Origin: Strigamia acuminata
Taxonomy: Eukaryota; Arthropoda; Chilopoda; Geophilomorpha; Linotaeniidae
NCBI GenBank assembly: GCA_949358305.1
Contig: OX442316.1
Span: 806,001 to 870,000 of the forward strand
Direction: 5' to 3'
DNA: 64,000 bases
Shown: piece by piece, positions 1 through 10,910 of the stretch
Layout: every line of letters begins with the position of its first letter
Numbering within the stretch: position 1 is the stretch's first letter
The notes under the pieces: model-generated
What the model was told of the DNA's origin: nothing
The model's database searches: none
What the model saw: the letters and a program-made list of their open reading frames with translations, nothing else
Translations under genes and position numbers: made by a program

Positions 1-677
1 ACGTCGCTACGACGAATTTCGAGCGACGAGCGAACGTTTATCAAACGAGACGAGTTTGCCGACAATTTCAAGAGGAAACCCTGGTTTTGCACATAGGGTG
101 CACCAGTTGAGAGGGATTCTCCTCACATTAGCACCCCGGCGTGCGTGTGAGTTACTTCGACGGCGACGAGGTGAAATACCGTCATTTTTCCCTCGTTTTG
201 TGCGACGTGCGCATACGAGAAGGCACGTCAGCCCATTTCCGTGCTGGATCAACGTTTTGCGACGTGGGATCTCATCACGGAAGCCACCTTCACACCGACA
301 GTGTACATTTATTTATTATTTTGTCGTGAAACTTTGTATAGTTTTAAGGTTTTTGTTTTTTCCCTTGTTAGAATCGGTGCCACCCTACGTCCAGTCGGGC
401 ACGTGGCACTGTATTCTTTGCTGGGCTTATTCACGGCCACCCAACCATCCCGCGAGCCTAGGTGCTACGATCGGAAGAGTTGGGGAATTGCCAGCAAAGG
501 TTATCCAATCTCACTTATTGAGATTCCCCGGGTTGTTGCGTATATTTCGCCTTCACTTTTGGGGGTGACATTTGACCAAGTGTTGTGAATTTCAGTGAAG
601 TGTTTGTGCGGAATAATTTCCGAAATTGTGATTTCTCCGCGCAATTTTCACCGGAATAGCATTTTTGTGTCTCTGCG
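1..677 (+). other. Copia-1 untranslated leader (3' part)
   Basis: CpG-rich sequence before the gag start. It carries the conserved leader RNA fold (377-525), then a TTTCGCC motif at 545-551 and a GGGGG run just upstream of the gag ATG. The same order (fold, TTTCGCC, G-run, start codon) is present in the other four Copia leaders. Short ORFs in this stretch (such as 56-568) have no family resemblance and I treat them as chance. Confidence 0.7.
377..525 (+). promoter_or_regulatory. Conserved branched leader RNA fold, Copia-1 copy
   Basis: Helices seen by pairing: outer stem GTGCCAC (377-383) with GTGGCAC (403-409), a CCT bulge, and an inner stem capped by loop AGTC. A long-range helix CTTTGCTGG (416-424) pairs with CCAGCAAAG (491-499). 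Nested inside it, CCCAAC (440-445) pairs with GTTGGG (479-484). The invariant TCCCGCG (448-454) is left unpaired. A terminal hairpin AATCTCA/TGAGATT (507-525) has loop CTTAT. The same helices occur with different bases in the four other Copia leaders, so the pairing is conserved rather than the sequence. The role is unknown; packaging, dimerisation or internal initiation are candidates given its place before gag. Confidence 0.8.
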
Positions 678-3600
678 ATGGCTTCTAATAGGCATGATGA
701 CTATAAAGATGTCAAGAAACTCGACGGCACGAACTATGCAACATGGGCGGTGCAGATTCAACTTCTGCTCAAATACAACGGTGTCTGGGGCCACGTGAAC
801 GGCACAGAGCCGAAATTGCCGGACACAGCGACGGCAAAGGAAAAAAGAGAATTTAATGTCCGGGAAGACAAAGCCATGTCTACGTTGTGCATGAGTTGCG
901 CCGAACCGCAACAGGTTATAGCCGTTGCCTGCCCCACTGCTGCAAAAGTATGGGAGGCGTTGAAAGCGGCTTACCAGCCGACAACGAGAGCACGTCGGGC
1001 TCGTCTTCGCCGCGAATTTCTCAATTTGAAACTGCTAGAGAATGAAGAAATGTTGGTTTTCACCGGAAGAGTGGATCGGAAAGTCACAGAATTAAAAGAT
1101 GTGAAGATTGACGTCTCCGATGAGTTCCTGGCATTTCAATACTTGGACCTTTTGCCCCCACAATACGAAGCTGTGAAGCAAACTGCATATCACTGGGGCG
1201 ATGCAGAGTTCACAGCCCAAAATGTCAAAGACAGGTTGCTTGGCGAATACAATCGCCTTTATGAGCAAAACAACGAGTTTGGCGTCGTACAAAGTGCAGT
1301 AGACAACGCAAATGCATTTTTTGGGAAAAGCAACTGGAAACCTCGAGGGAAAACTTCGAATTCGGCAGGGTTTCAGCGTGGCACGTGTTTTACTTGTGGC
1401 GGAACAGGCCACTTCGCCCGCGAATGCCCCTCGCCGCCGAAACAAGGGACAGTTGCCTCTAATGTCAGCTCACCTGCCCAATCGAAACGTGGGGGTGGTC
1501 GTGGCAAAGGACGAGGAAAGAGCCAGCAAAGGGCCAATCTTACCCAAATACACACGTTTGAAGACGAACCGCTTACGTTGTATTCTGCAGTTTTGGACGA
1601 GGCCCCGGCACAACCGTTGTCTCTTGTGTCGCACGGACAATTTGACTCGCAGTGGTACGTGGACACAGGAGCAACGGACCACTTTTCCTTCAACCGGAAC
1701 TGGTTCTCCGAGTATAAGCCTTTGTCCAACTTCAGTGTGTTACAAGGAGAAGGCAAATCGAAGATCGAAGGGGTCGGCAACATTATTCTTACCTCACTTT
1801 ATGGAAACAAACAAAGGAAAATAACTTTGGAAAATGTTTATTATGCGCCGAAATTCCGCAAGAATCTAATCTCGCTAGGGCGCACCGACGAAGCGGGGTT
1901 GTGCACATTTGTCAAGAATGGGAAAATGTCGATTTATATGAACAAGATCGAGGAGCCATCGATCACGGCAGTTAGAACAAGCGATAGGCTGTATAAAGTC
2001 AGCTGCCGTATCGAGGCTAAGAATGTAAACACGGCTGCATTAACTGCGCAACAGAATGCAGCTGCTGTCCTCGACTTGATCAAGTCATCTGTAAAGGATG
2101 AAAAATTTGTACAACCGTTACTAACCATGCTTAACTATAAGTCCGCTTTACTAAACAGTTCGAGTAAGTCGGATAAGGGAAAATCCGCACCAAATTTGAT
2201 TGCGCAAGTGAGCGAAACAACTAAGACAAACGCGCCTACGGCGATTACTTTGACAAAGACGGGAAATGAGGTTCAAATACCTCCTGCGAATTCTCCCCAA
2301 GCAAATGCGAATGCGAAAGTTAATGGGAATTTGACCAAAGTAACAGTGAAAAACAAAGAGCAGCCTCAGACCATGGACACATGGCACTCGAGAATGGGGC
2401 ATCTGAATGCTAAGGGCATCTCCCACTTGGAGAAATTGGAAGATGTGTTCGGGATTAGCATTTCAGACAGAAATTTGTCAACATGCGACGCATGTGCATG
2501 TGCGAAGAGCACGAGGGCAAGTTTTCCCCCTATTATTGCTATCTCTACGAAAGAGATTTTGTCCCTCGTACACATGGACGGGTGGGGCGCGTCACAGGAA
2601 CCGTCCCTGGGTGGAGCCAATTTTTACTTCATCCTAGTTGATGACTATTCACGTTATATGTGGATAATTACGATGAAGACCAAGGGGGAAGTTTTGGGCC
2701 ATTTCAAACGTTGGTTGACGGAAATAGAACGAACAACGGGAAAGAAAGTGAAATGTATCAAAACAGACAATGGCGGGGAGTTCATTTCCAGGAATTGGGA
2801 CGATTATGCGTCGAAAATTGGATTGAAGTGCATTCGCACGAACGCATACTCTCCGGAAATGAATTCCGTGGCCGAAAGGGCCAACCGTACCATTGTTAGC
2901 GGGGTTAGGGCTTTAATGATCGAGAACAGTTTCCCCTATCCCCTTTGGGCTGAATTGGCGACGACAGTCGTATACTTGAAAAACAGGTTTCCACATGCGG
3001 GGATTGAGGGGAAAACCCCTTACACGGTATTTTTCGACAAGAAATTGTCCCTACGCCATATTAAATGTATTGGATCGAAAACTTTCGTCCACATCCCATC
3101 CCAAGTCCGCAAAGGCAAATTACAAGGAAGGGCATGGGCGGGAGCTTTGATTGGATATGCAATATCCACAAGGGGCTACAGGATCTGGGATCCCATACGG
3201 AATCAAGTGTTTGCGTCTAAACATGTCCGCATTTTTGAGGATTCTTTTTGGTATGAAGTGGGCAAGAGATTGCATCATCCACAAAGTGGACATAAGGAAC
3301 CTGAATATTTTGGGGGTTCTCCTTCTGAAACCGAAGACGACGATGATGATTCCATTGCCCCTGCCGAAGAAGCTGAAGAAGAGGTTCAGGAAGTGGTTGT
3401 TGTCCCACCTCCTGCTCAACCTCCTGCCCAACCCCCTGCTCCGAAAGCAAAACCTGCATTACCCACAACCCCAAAGCCCGCTTTTAGGCCTGAATTGAGA
3501 CCACAGGTCAAGCAGGCGACACAACTGCCTGCAGTGGAAACTACTGCAGAGGATTTGGTTGGGGACGATGAACGTGGTGGGGATAATCCGATTGAAGAAA

Positions 3601-4128
3601 TTGGGGGGGCGAAGGGGGATGATGGAGAATTTTTCAACGTTTATCCCGAAGACGATGAGGAAGTCGAACTTCCTCCGGGAATACAAGCCCGTCGCGGTTC
3701 GGGCAAAAGGGGTAAAGTGAAAGAAACCCCAGACCCAATGTTGCTGCCACTGGACATGACTAAGTGGAGACGGGTTGCATCAGTCCGTAAAGCCGGGGCA
3801 ACTGCGGGAAAAGTTGATGTAGTCTATTTCTCACCCAATGAGGATAAATTGAGAAGTCGAACAGATGTTGCGCGATGGTGCGACGGGGAGGGTTTCGCAT
3901 ATGACCCGAGCTTGTTCGATTTCAAAACCTCTGACGGTGAAGAGCCCTTACCTTTTGCGGGGTTTTGCGCAGTTGAGCCTGACACCTACGAGGAGGCGAT
4001 TGGAGGCATCAACAAACCCTATTGGGAAGGGGCCATGAAGGACGAGATAGATATTTTCGATGAGCGAGAAGTCTATCGCGAAATTGACAAGCCTAAAGAC
4101 GTACAGCTTTTGGGGACAAAATGGATAT
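678..4128 (+). CDS. Copia-1 Gag-protease-integrase-MBD part of the polyprotein (interrupted)
   Basis: This is the N-terminal 1150 codons of a Copia polyprotein. The start MASNRHDDYK matches the MASE start of the related elements. Gag is residues 1-230 (DUF4219/UBN2-type). A CCHC zinc knuckle, CFTCGGTGHFARECP, lies near 236. The aspartic protease motif WYVDTGATDHFSF is near 325, and an HHCC zinc site with CDACACAK is near 570-620. The integrase catalytic residues are D634, D697 and E733, with DX35E spacing. Residues about 1027-1085 resemble a methyl-CpG-binding domain: W1030, VRKAG, AGKVDVVYFSP, LRSR and FDF at 1080. RT begins at EPDTYEEA. After 4128 the frame enters the inserted LTR and stops at 4142. 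The RT body resumes at 4626 in the frame expected after removing the insertion. Confidence 0.93.
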
Positions 4129-4621
4129 TGTTACGTGGCTAAATGGGGATTGATTTAGTCCTACGTGACATGAATTCAATCAAGAATGACACAGGGTTTT
4201 ATATGTAAAATGCCTGTTGGCTTTATTGTTCAAAGTCGGACATTTACTAATGTAAATGTTCGGTCATCAGCTCTTATTACATTTGTTCATTTATTAAACC
4301 TAAAACACATAAATGGTTCATTCAAATCAAATAAGGATGATGCTGTTGTTTATTCAATTCAATTCAGGAAACCTAGTCCTGCCTGACCGTCAACCGGCTG
4401 GCAGTAGTAGGTGAAGGTAACAGTTTGAGACTCAAAAGAGATCTGAGCTCTCTGGCTTAATCAACTCACTAAGTAAACTCCTATTCCCCCTATCAACTAA
4501 GTTGAACGGTCTGTGCATCTAATTAGGTGCGCAGCGCCGTCTAGTGAGAATTCATTACATTAAATGCCTAAACAGAGCGAGCAGAGCCAGCCGATACACG
4601 GTACGGCTCTACCGCGTAACA
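4129..4621 (-). mobile_element. Solo LTR of a Gypsy-2-like element inserted in Copia-1 pol
   Basis: A 493-bp segment begins TGTTACGTGG and ends CGCGTAACA, flanked by the 4-bp duplication ATAT (4125-4128 and 4622-4625). Its first ten bases equal the start of the Gypsy-2 LTR (21899 and 35715). A later block around CTCCTATTC also matches, so it belongs to a related family in the same orientation, with its coding strand on the minus strand. No internal domain is present, so it is a solo LTR, presumably left by LTR-LTR recombination after a full insertion. Removing it and one TSD copy restores the Copia-1 frame. Confidence 0.88.
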
Positions 4622-4625
4622 ATAT

Positions 4626-6013
4626 ATAAAATGAAGCGCGACCATACTGGAGTCATTAGACGTTATCGAGCTCGTTTAGTGGCCCAGGGATTTAAACAGA
4701 AGCCCGGGATTGACTTTACTGAAGTATTTTCTCCAGTTGTCAACTTCGTCCTCGTAATCGTCTTTTTCTGCACTTTGGTAGTGCTTAAGGGTTGGCGTGA
4801 CGTGCACATCGATATCAAGGCCGCCTACCTCTATGGCGACCTCGATACAGTGCAATATTGTGAAGTCCCCAAGGGCTACAGAACATCGAAGAACCGACAT
4901 AAATGTTGGATGCTGCTGAAGGCTTTGTATGGTCTGCATCAGAGCGGACGGATGTGGTACCAGGTACTTCACGACCGTCTGCTCCAACTGGGATTTGTAC
5001 CGATGTTGGGATTAAATTGTGTCTATTCTCTGGACAACGAGGCCGTAATCGTCTTTTACGTGGACGACATTGTTCTCTTCTCAAGAGACGATTACGTTGA
5101 GAAATGCGTTCTAAAATGGATTCGAAGTTTCTTCGACATTGTCGACTTAGGTCCGGTGACCCTATTGTTGGGTATCGAGTTCGACAGATCGGGGGGGCGA
5201 ATCCGAATTCACCAGAGAAGGTACATAGAGAAGTTGTGTAAAATGTACGGAGTGGATCCGTGTCACCGCGTGAAAGTCCCTGGGACCCCAGGTACGATGA
5301 TCCAAAAGGTCAAAGTTGGTGAGCGGGTCAACACCTCATTTCCGTACAGGAACTTGGTCGGAAGTCTTCTGTTTGTTGCGAGCAGGACAAGGCCTGATAT
5401 CTTATTCTCGGTCATTGCCCTCTCGCAATATAACGAAACTCATTCTGCGCGTCATGTGGGCATGCTAATGCAAATTTTGCGATATTTGGGAAACACACCC
5501 GACTACGCCATTGATTTATCGAATTGCAAGAACGATTCACTCACAGTCTACACTGACGCGTCCTTTGCCCTGGACCAAGACAAAAGAAGGAGCTTTGGGG
5601 GCCATATAGTATATCTAGGAGGAGTTCCGATCTCGTGGAACTGCCATAAGCAGACGATGACCTCCCTGTCGATCATGGAGAGTGAATTTCTGGCCGTGGT
5701 CGATGGGGTGAAGGATATTATATGGCTTCATCGGCTATACGACGCAGACATTATGTTCTGCGTTGATCGAGCAACCCCGTGCGTGTACGCCGACTCTATG
5801 CCGGCGATCCAGTACACAAAGAATAGAATAGAGAACCGTGCTAATAAACATATAGATGTCAAATTGCATTTCGTACGTGATTGGTTCGAGAAGGGCACGT
5901 TCTCTATTAAGCACATCGCAGGGGTTTTGAACGTGGCAGATGTTTTAACCAAGTGGTTAGCGAAACCAAGGTTAAACACTCTTTGCGAACACATTTTTGT
6001 CGTAAATAAATAG
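4626..6013 (+). CDS. Copia-1 reverse transcriptase and RNase H part of the polyprotein
   Basis: This continues Copia-1 pol beyond the solo LTR. The open frame extends left into the LTR to 4544, but those residues are LTR-derived. Visible motifs are RARLVAQGFKQ and DFTEVFSPVV at the RT start, DIKAAYLYGDLD, LYGLHQSGRMWY, the catalytic YVDDIVLFS, and LLGIEF. RNase H shows VYTDASFALDQDKRRSFGG, SIMESEFLAVVDG, CVYADSMPAIQYTKN, ANKHIDVKLHFVRD and the C-terminal VADVLTKWL. The stop lies about 5 bp before the polypurine tract, as is usual for Copia. It has no start codon of its own, and no standalone product is expected. Confidence 0.92.
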
Positions 6014-6031
6014 TTTAGGCAAAGGGGGATT

Positions 6032-6513
6032 TGTTGGGTTGCAAACCCATTTTGTGGTGCCTAAACATTTGTTTCTGTGTTGCGTGATTTGTTAGTTACA
6101 CACTTTCTGAATATGTGTAACAAGCATGCTATAATGTAATGTCCCGATGTTGTTTTTCAACCGATTCCGATTTTTATCAATGCCTGTTACGTACCGCGGT
6201 TGAATACTTTATTCTTTATAGCATGCGCCCACGATATCGTCTGCTCGAAAGAGTGAGTCTTGTTTTATCATTATCGCTTGTTTATCGATTATAAATGCCG
6301 GTGTTTTATTTACCTTTTGAATGTAAAGGACAAATCATTGATAATGTAACAATGATTTATCCTATGTTGAGATGGAGGGCAAATAGCCTCCAACCGTGTA
6401 CTGTCTCTTACGATTCTCACGAATAAAAGATGGCGGACGCATTGTCGGCATCCCGCTCATTTTTAACCCGTTTGGCAGTTATTTCCCATGGATTCTGGCC
6501 AGGAAATTCTCCA
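6032..6513 (+). repeat. Copia-1 3' LTR with polypurine tract at 6018-6031
   Basis: The polypurine tract GGCAAAGGGGGATT directly precedes TGTTGGG, the same LTR start as in Copia-3 and Copia-5. Inside lie a hairpin GGACAAATCATTG/CAATGATTTATCC (about 6330-6362) and then AATAAAAGATGGCGG near 6422, which combines a poly(A) signal with a YY1-like motif. Both landmarks recur in the same order in the other Copia LTRs. The right end is not fixed by a second copy; 6513 is an estimate from the 466-481 bp length of related LTRs. Confidence 0.75.
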
Positions 6514-9500
6514 CAAGTCTCTTCAGTTTAGAGCAGCCGATCCGCACCGCCCACTGGGCAAGTCCAGTTTCTGTTGTTGACCGCTACACCCAGTGTCTAC
6601 CGCTGGTGATGTACGTTCTGCATTTTCGCTGTCTCTTCGTGGAAACGTCCGTAGCGTTTCATGAGTCTTCATTAGTGATTAGTCTCGCCTTTTATCGTTT
6701 AAAAAAGGGAGTTTAGTTATTCTAATTCTTTGGGGCAACTTTAGAATCTGGACATTTTAGCTTATTCGTTTAGGAAATAGCTTGCTTGCTATTTTTTGGT
6801 TGTGGCTAGCTAGCGTGGCGTTAGGGTATAGGTACTTGTTTTGGATGGTCGTTCTTGCTGTGCACAGCAAGGACTGCCATTCGATGTGTTTCAGAGGGCA
6901 GGTTTGTACTGCCATACTCTGTTAGATGTCGTGTCCGAGACAATGTCCCTGCGCCTCTTGGCGGCCCCTATTTCTACGTTTGCTTCCCGCGACTGAGTAG
7001 TTGTTGTTAGTCTTTCATCCCTAGCTCTGCAGTGAGGCAGACATGCACTAGGCAGGGAGCCCACTCTAGGATGGGTCGAAGGACGTGTGTGTGCGGCCTT
7101 CTTGGCGCCGGCACTCGGCAACACGTTTTAGTCATTGGACAACACGTGCTTTCAGTAGAGTGGCGATTTCCGGAAGTCGGCTTGCTGATCGACGATGTGG
7201 TCAATGGGTATGTGAGCGAGTCAATTGTCGACTTGCAGTTGCTTACCGGTTCCAGTAATGCGGTTGGCAACTGGCAAGTCCTTGTGCTCATGTCTATGTG
7301 TGACGCCCCTCGCAATCAGGGACGTCAAGCAACCCTCCCTCTTCTCTCGTTTCTCGGTTCAATCATATTGGTTCCGACTCGGGGTGGGCCAAGCGTTCAT
7401 ACGGTAGCCTCCTTATTGGAGCATGGGGTTTTAACTAGATCTAGTTTCTATTTCCCCCTCGGTTAAAGAAGTTTCAGTCTTCGTGGTAGTCTGCTCACAA
7501 CAGGCTACACGGTGGCCCGAGTGCGGACGCGCTGTCCATCGGGTACCTCTTTGTTCAAGGCGCATTCGTAAAGCGCAGCTCGGTTGAAAGAAAGCCACCG
7601 GTTTTAATTTCTTTTCAACGACGTGATTAGTTTTCGTGCAGGAAGTGTAGCTTCGCTTCATTTGGTTGCAGTTGCACTGCTTCCAACGTTTTTCAGTATC
7701 GTTTGACACCTGTTGATCTTCAAAAAGAAGCAGGTCCCTTTCCTTTCTTTTCTCGTGGGGAGGAAATGGATTGATTATTTGGGTACGGACTTATTCTCTC
7801 TTCGAAAAAAAAGCAGAAAGTTTAGTGTTTTGGAATTTTTGCTGGTTTTCACAGTTCCAGTTTGTTAGTTTCCCTTGTGAGGCCATACCTGGCCAATAGC
7901 TTTAGTGATAATATTGACGTTTTAGCCGGTATTTATTTGCACGGAACGTGCTCGTTTTTTTTAGATAATTGAACCGTTTTCTCTTATTAGTTAGATAAAG
8001 TTGTGGTCGATGGGTCAGCGTGCGCGTGTTTCATTGTCACTGTGAACAAGAGGTCGCAGTTGGCTTGCACAGTCATCTGACTAAGTCTTTCCTTTTTTCT
8101 TTATTCTCTGCTCTTAGCGGTTTCGTGGGTTCATGTCAAGTCAGGGTGCGGTCAACGCCTTTGCGTGGCAGTTGCTGTGAATGGTTTGCATTGCCTGAGC
8201 TTCATGCTTTCTCGTTCTCTTTTTCCTTCTTCTGGCGTGATCATGTTAGCTAGGTGGTCATGGCTTTGGGTAAGTGGTTAGTTAGTCACTCTTTGCGAAA
8301 GAGTGGTGCCTAGGTCTTGACGGCATTTTCTAGTTCTTCGTACGAATGCTGGGTGGTTGGTCAGACGATAGGTCTGGGTCAATGCATTCATTCCCTTATT
8401 TTGCATTTTTCTTGTTTTCTAGAAAAGGGTCGTCTTTAATAGTTTAATAAGTTTGAGTTCGCAGCTTGTGTTTTCGTGCGGACGGAGGGTTCCGTGGTAC
8501 GTTGCCACTTGAGCGCTGGCTCGAGGACAACGAGGCGGTGAAGCCTGCCGTGTCTCAAGTTTGTTCTTTTTTGCGTTCCAAGGTTCTTCTAGTCTTCATG
8601 TATGTCATGTTCCTTGCGAGGCCATGCTCGGTCAAGAGTTTTTGTGACAGTTTTCCTTTTTCGACGACGTTTAGTTCTCGGTATTGAGACTTTGAACCTC
8701 GGTGTGTGGTCAGGCAAGTGTTATTGACCAGCACCCCCTCCTCTTTGATGAGGATTCTCGTTTTCTTGCTTCTAGTTTCCATTAGTTTAAGCATCTGTCT
8801 ACGGGTTGACAGACTGAGCTTTCTGAGAAGCTCCCGCAATGTTCTCACGTTGTTCCGGTTAGAAAACCCGTTCAGTCGGATTTTCCAAAGGTATTTTGTG
8901 TGTGTGCCACGTGTCTATTGGCGACGTCGTAGCCCCTCGGTGTCTAGACTAGGTCATCGTGGCACGGCCCTTCTCTTTCTTCTCTCGTGTTTTAAGTTTC
9001 TTTTAGTTTTTATTGGTTGTTGATAGGAAGTGCGCCGCAACGCAACTTCTCTTCTCTTTCATCTCTCCGGTGTTTTTGGGCCGCGATCCGACTTCGATGC
9101 CCTTGACCCTGGGACGCTCCTAGAGGTCTCGGATGTTTAGGTTACAGCTTTTTGCCTTCGTGTCTATGGTTTTGCCTTCGCGACTTTTACAAGGTCAAGC
9201 TTGGCTTCGATACTTTTTCTTCCCGTTCTCTTGGTTTTGATGGGGAATTCCTTCAACGGTTTTCTACCTTGCCTTTCCTTCTTCTTTGGCCGGCAACGCT
9301 GTTGCGAGCACGCGCAACATGGATTTTTGCTATCGCAATAGCGGATTTGCTTTGATTAATTATTAATTTAAGTTTGTGTTTAGTTAATAGTGCAGCTTAA
9401 GTTTTGGCTAAAGGTTAAATGAATTTCGTGTAGTTTGTGACGTGGGAGTTATGTTTTACCTGATTTAAGCTGTCTTTTTTAAGGTAATCTTGTATCTTTT

Positions 9501-10064
9501 CTTTGATTCTTTGGAGTTTTACTGCTTGGACTCGTCCAAAGAGTCGCTGCTGTTAGTTCCTAAGTTAGTTCGTTTATTTGAAACACTTTGTCTTAATGTA
9601 TTACGGTTTTGTGCCTTTTGTAATGATTTTATACTTGAAACTGTGTATTTTCTTGTATACGCTTTATCATTTTGTCACTAGAGGGACAATTCGCCTCTTG
9701 CGAGTGATTGTTGCCACTCGTTGCTCTAATTGTTGTAGGTTGCGCAGCAACTACACTGTGACTGTTATGTAGATTTCTAGGGTTAAGATATGTAATTTTC
9801 TCCTCTCTTTTTCTGTGTATTTTGATAGATGTTAACTTTACAATAAATTCGGTTTGTTCATGTGTTATTTAACACATTAGTGGTGAGTTCTTCCAGACAC
9901 TTGTTAGGCCACTTTGCAGGGATTTCAAGCAGGATTTTTTCTGCAATGCATCATCTCTTTTGGAGCTCATCACAAGTTTTAGTAAGTAGGTTTATTTGTT
10001 ATAACCATTTTCGATTGTCTTCTAGAGTGCCACACGGCCACAAAGCATTGCTAGAAACAGTGGT
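6514..10064. other. Unassigned 3.5-kb stretch, no supported gene
   Basis: T-rich and moderately CpG-containing sequence right of Copia-1. The open frames (longest 7032-7466, 144 codons) show no domain or compositional signal of coding sequence. Two related segments are visible: GTGAGGCCATACCTGGCCAA near 7877 and GCGAGGCCATGCTCGGTCAA near 8615. They hint at an old internal duplication or a degraded noncoding element. An AATAAA lies near 9842. At 10020-10026 a TTCTAG resembles a 3' splice site, but nothing downstream supports an exon. Confidence 0.5.
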
Positions 10065-10601
10065 GAAGTCCAAATCATCCCAGTGGTACATTATCTGCTT
10101 AATTGTTTCATAAGTTGTGGGGAGGAAATCCATATATTGGAATGCAATTTCCTCGTCTGTCGGTACGACTTTGACATTCGCGAGCTCTGCGACTTTTCTG
10201 TCGACACGAGCTAGAAAACACATCATCTCCTCATTGTCCATCAGATGCATTTGCAGGAACTCGCGCCTCAATCTGCCCTTCCGGGCGCGTGTGGTGGGCT
10301 GATAAGCATCTCGGATCGCTTCCCACGCCCCCTTAGAAGTATCCTTGGCAACGGCCACGAGCTGTTGCGCTTCTTCGCAACTCAGGCATATCGTGGACCA
10401 CGCCCGCTTCTCACGCACTTTGAAATCCCGTTTTTCTTTGGCTGTGGCGTTGGGACCCGGCGCAGTCTCGTCGCCCGTCACGTGATCCCACACGCCTTGC
10501 TGGGATAACAGTAGTTTCACACCAATCGCCCATTGGGCATAATTCGTCCCATTTAATTTCTTTATCGACTTATAATCGTCGTATTTTTCCTCCGACGCCA
10601 T
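10065..10601 (-). pseudogene. Copia-2 Gag fragment
   Basis: The start MASEEKYDDYKSIKKLNG matches Copia-3 Gag. Similarity runs to the DLDFT segment (~residue 178), where unrelated sequence begins; the frame then closes at 9999. The zinc knuckle and everything after it are missing. Nucleotide differences from Copia-3 look mostly synonymous, so the lineage was evolving under coding constraint before this copy was truncated. Confidence 0.85.
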
Positions 10602-10765
10602 AATTGTCCAATTTGGGTAAACTCTTCCACTAAATGCACTTGTTTTTCACAAAATATTTCGCCGCACAAAATTCGGAGCACAAATAACACTTGAAATGCA
10701 CTTTTGCAAATTGCAAACCCCCAAAAAAATAGGCGAAATAAATGCACAACTTCCCAATTGGTACA

Positions 10766-10910
10766 GCTCTATAAGAGAGCACAACTACTCGTATCTGGTC
10801 GCTCTACTAGCTTCCGATCGGCACCACTGAGGCCCGCGGGACGGCTAGCTGGCCACGAACAAGCCCAGATCGAAATAAGACTGCACTAGTCGAATGACTA
10901 AAGGGTGCAG
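10766..10910 (-). promoter_or_regulatory. Conserved branched leader RNA fold, Copia-2 copy
   Basis: On the minus strand, CTGCAC/GTGCAG (10881-10910) forms the outer stem with a CCTT bulge. TAGTC/GACTA forms the inner stem with loop ATTC. ATCTGG pairs with CCAGAT as the long-range helix and CTAGC with GCTAG inside it. The terminal hairpin GCTCT/AGAGC has loop CTTAT (10766-10780). The bases differ from the other copies while pairing is kept. Confidence 0.8.

Larger units (their letters stand above)
1..6513 (+). mobile_element. Copia-1: Ty1/copia LTR retrotransposon, 5' LTR outside window
   Basis: Layout read directly: untranslated leader, gag-protease-integrase frame, an inserted solo LTR, RT-RNase H frame, polypurine tract and 3' LTR. 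Domain order (integrase before RT) defines Ty1/copia. The 5' LTR and PBS should lie just left of base 1, because the related leaders in this window are about 1.1 kb long and only about 0.68 kb is visible here. The element is dead as it stands, since a 493-bp LTR interrupts pol at codon 1150. Apart from that insertion both parts are open. The TSD cannot be read without the left end. The right end near 6513 is estimated from LTR length and similarity to the other Copia LTRs. Confidence 0.9.

Noticed and set aside
377-525. Hammerhead or HDV-like ribozyme in the leader fold
   Set aside because: No CTGATGA..GAAA core of the hammerhead and no HDV double-pseudoknot signature; the shared TCCCGCG does not match a ribozyme core I know.
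56-568. ORFs in the Copia-1 leader (56-568, 241-588)
   Set aside because: They overlap the structured RNA, have no homologous frame in the other leaders and no domain.
7032-7466. 144-codon ORF in the unassigned stretch
   Set aside because: No motif, no neighbouring coding signal, and competing open frames of similar length on both strands.
10018-10064. Host exon after the TTCTAG at 10021-10026
   Set aside because: The sequence after it gives no conserved frame and merges into the truncated Copia-2 gag on the other strand.
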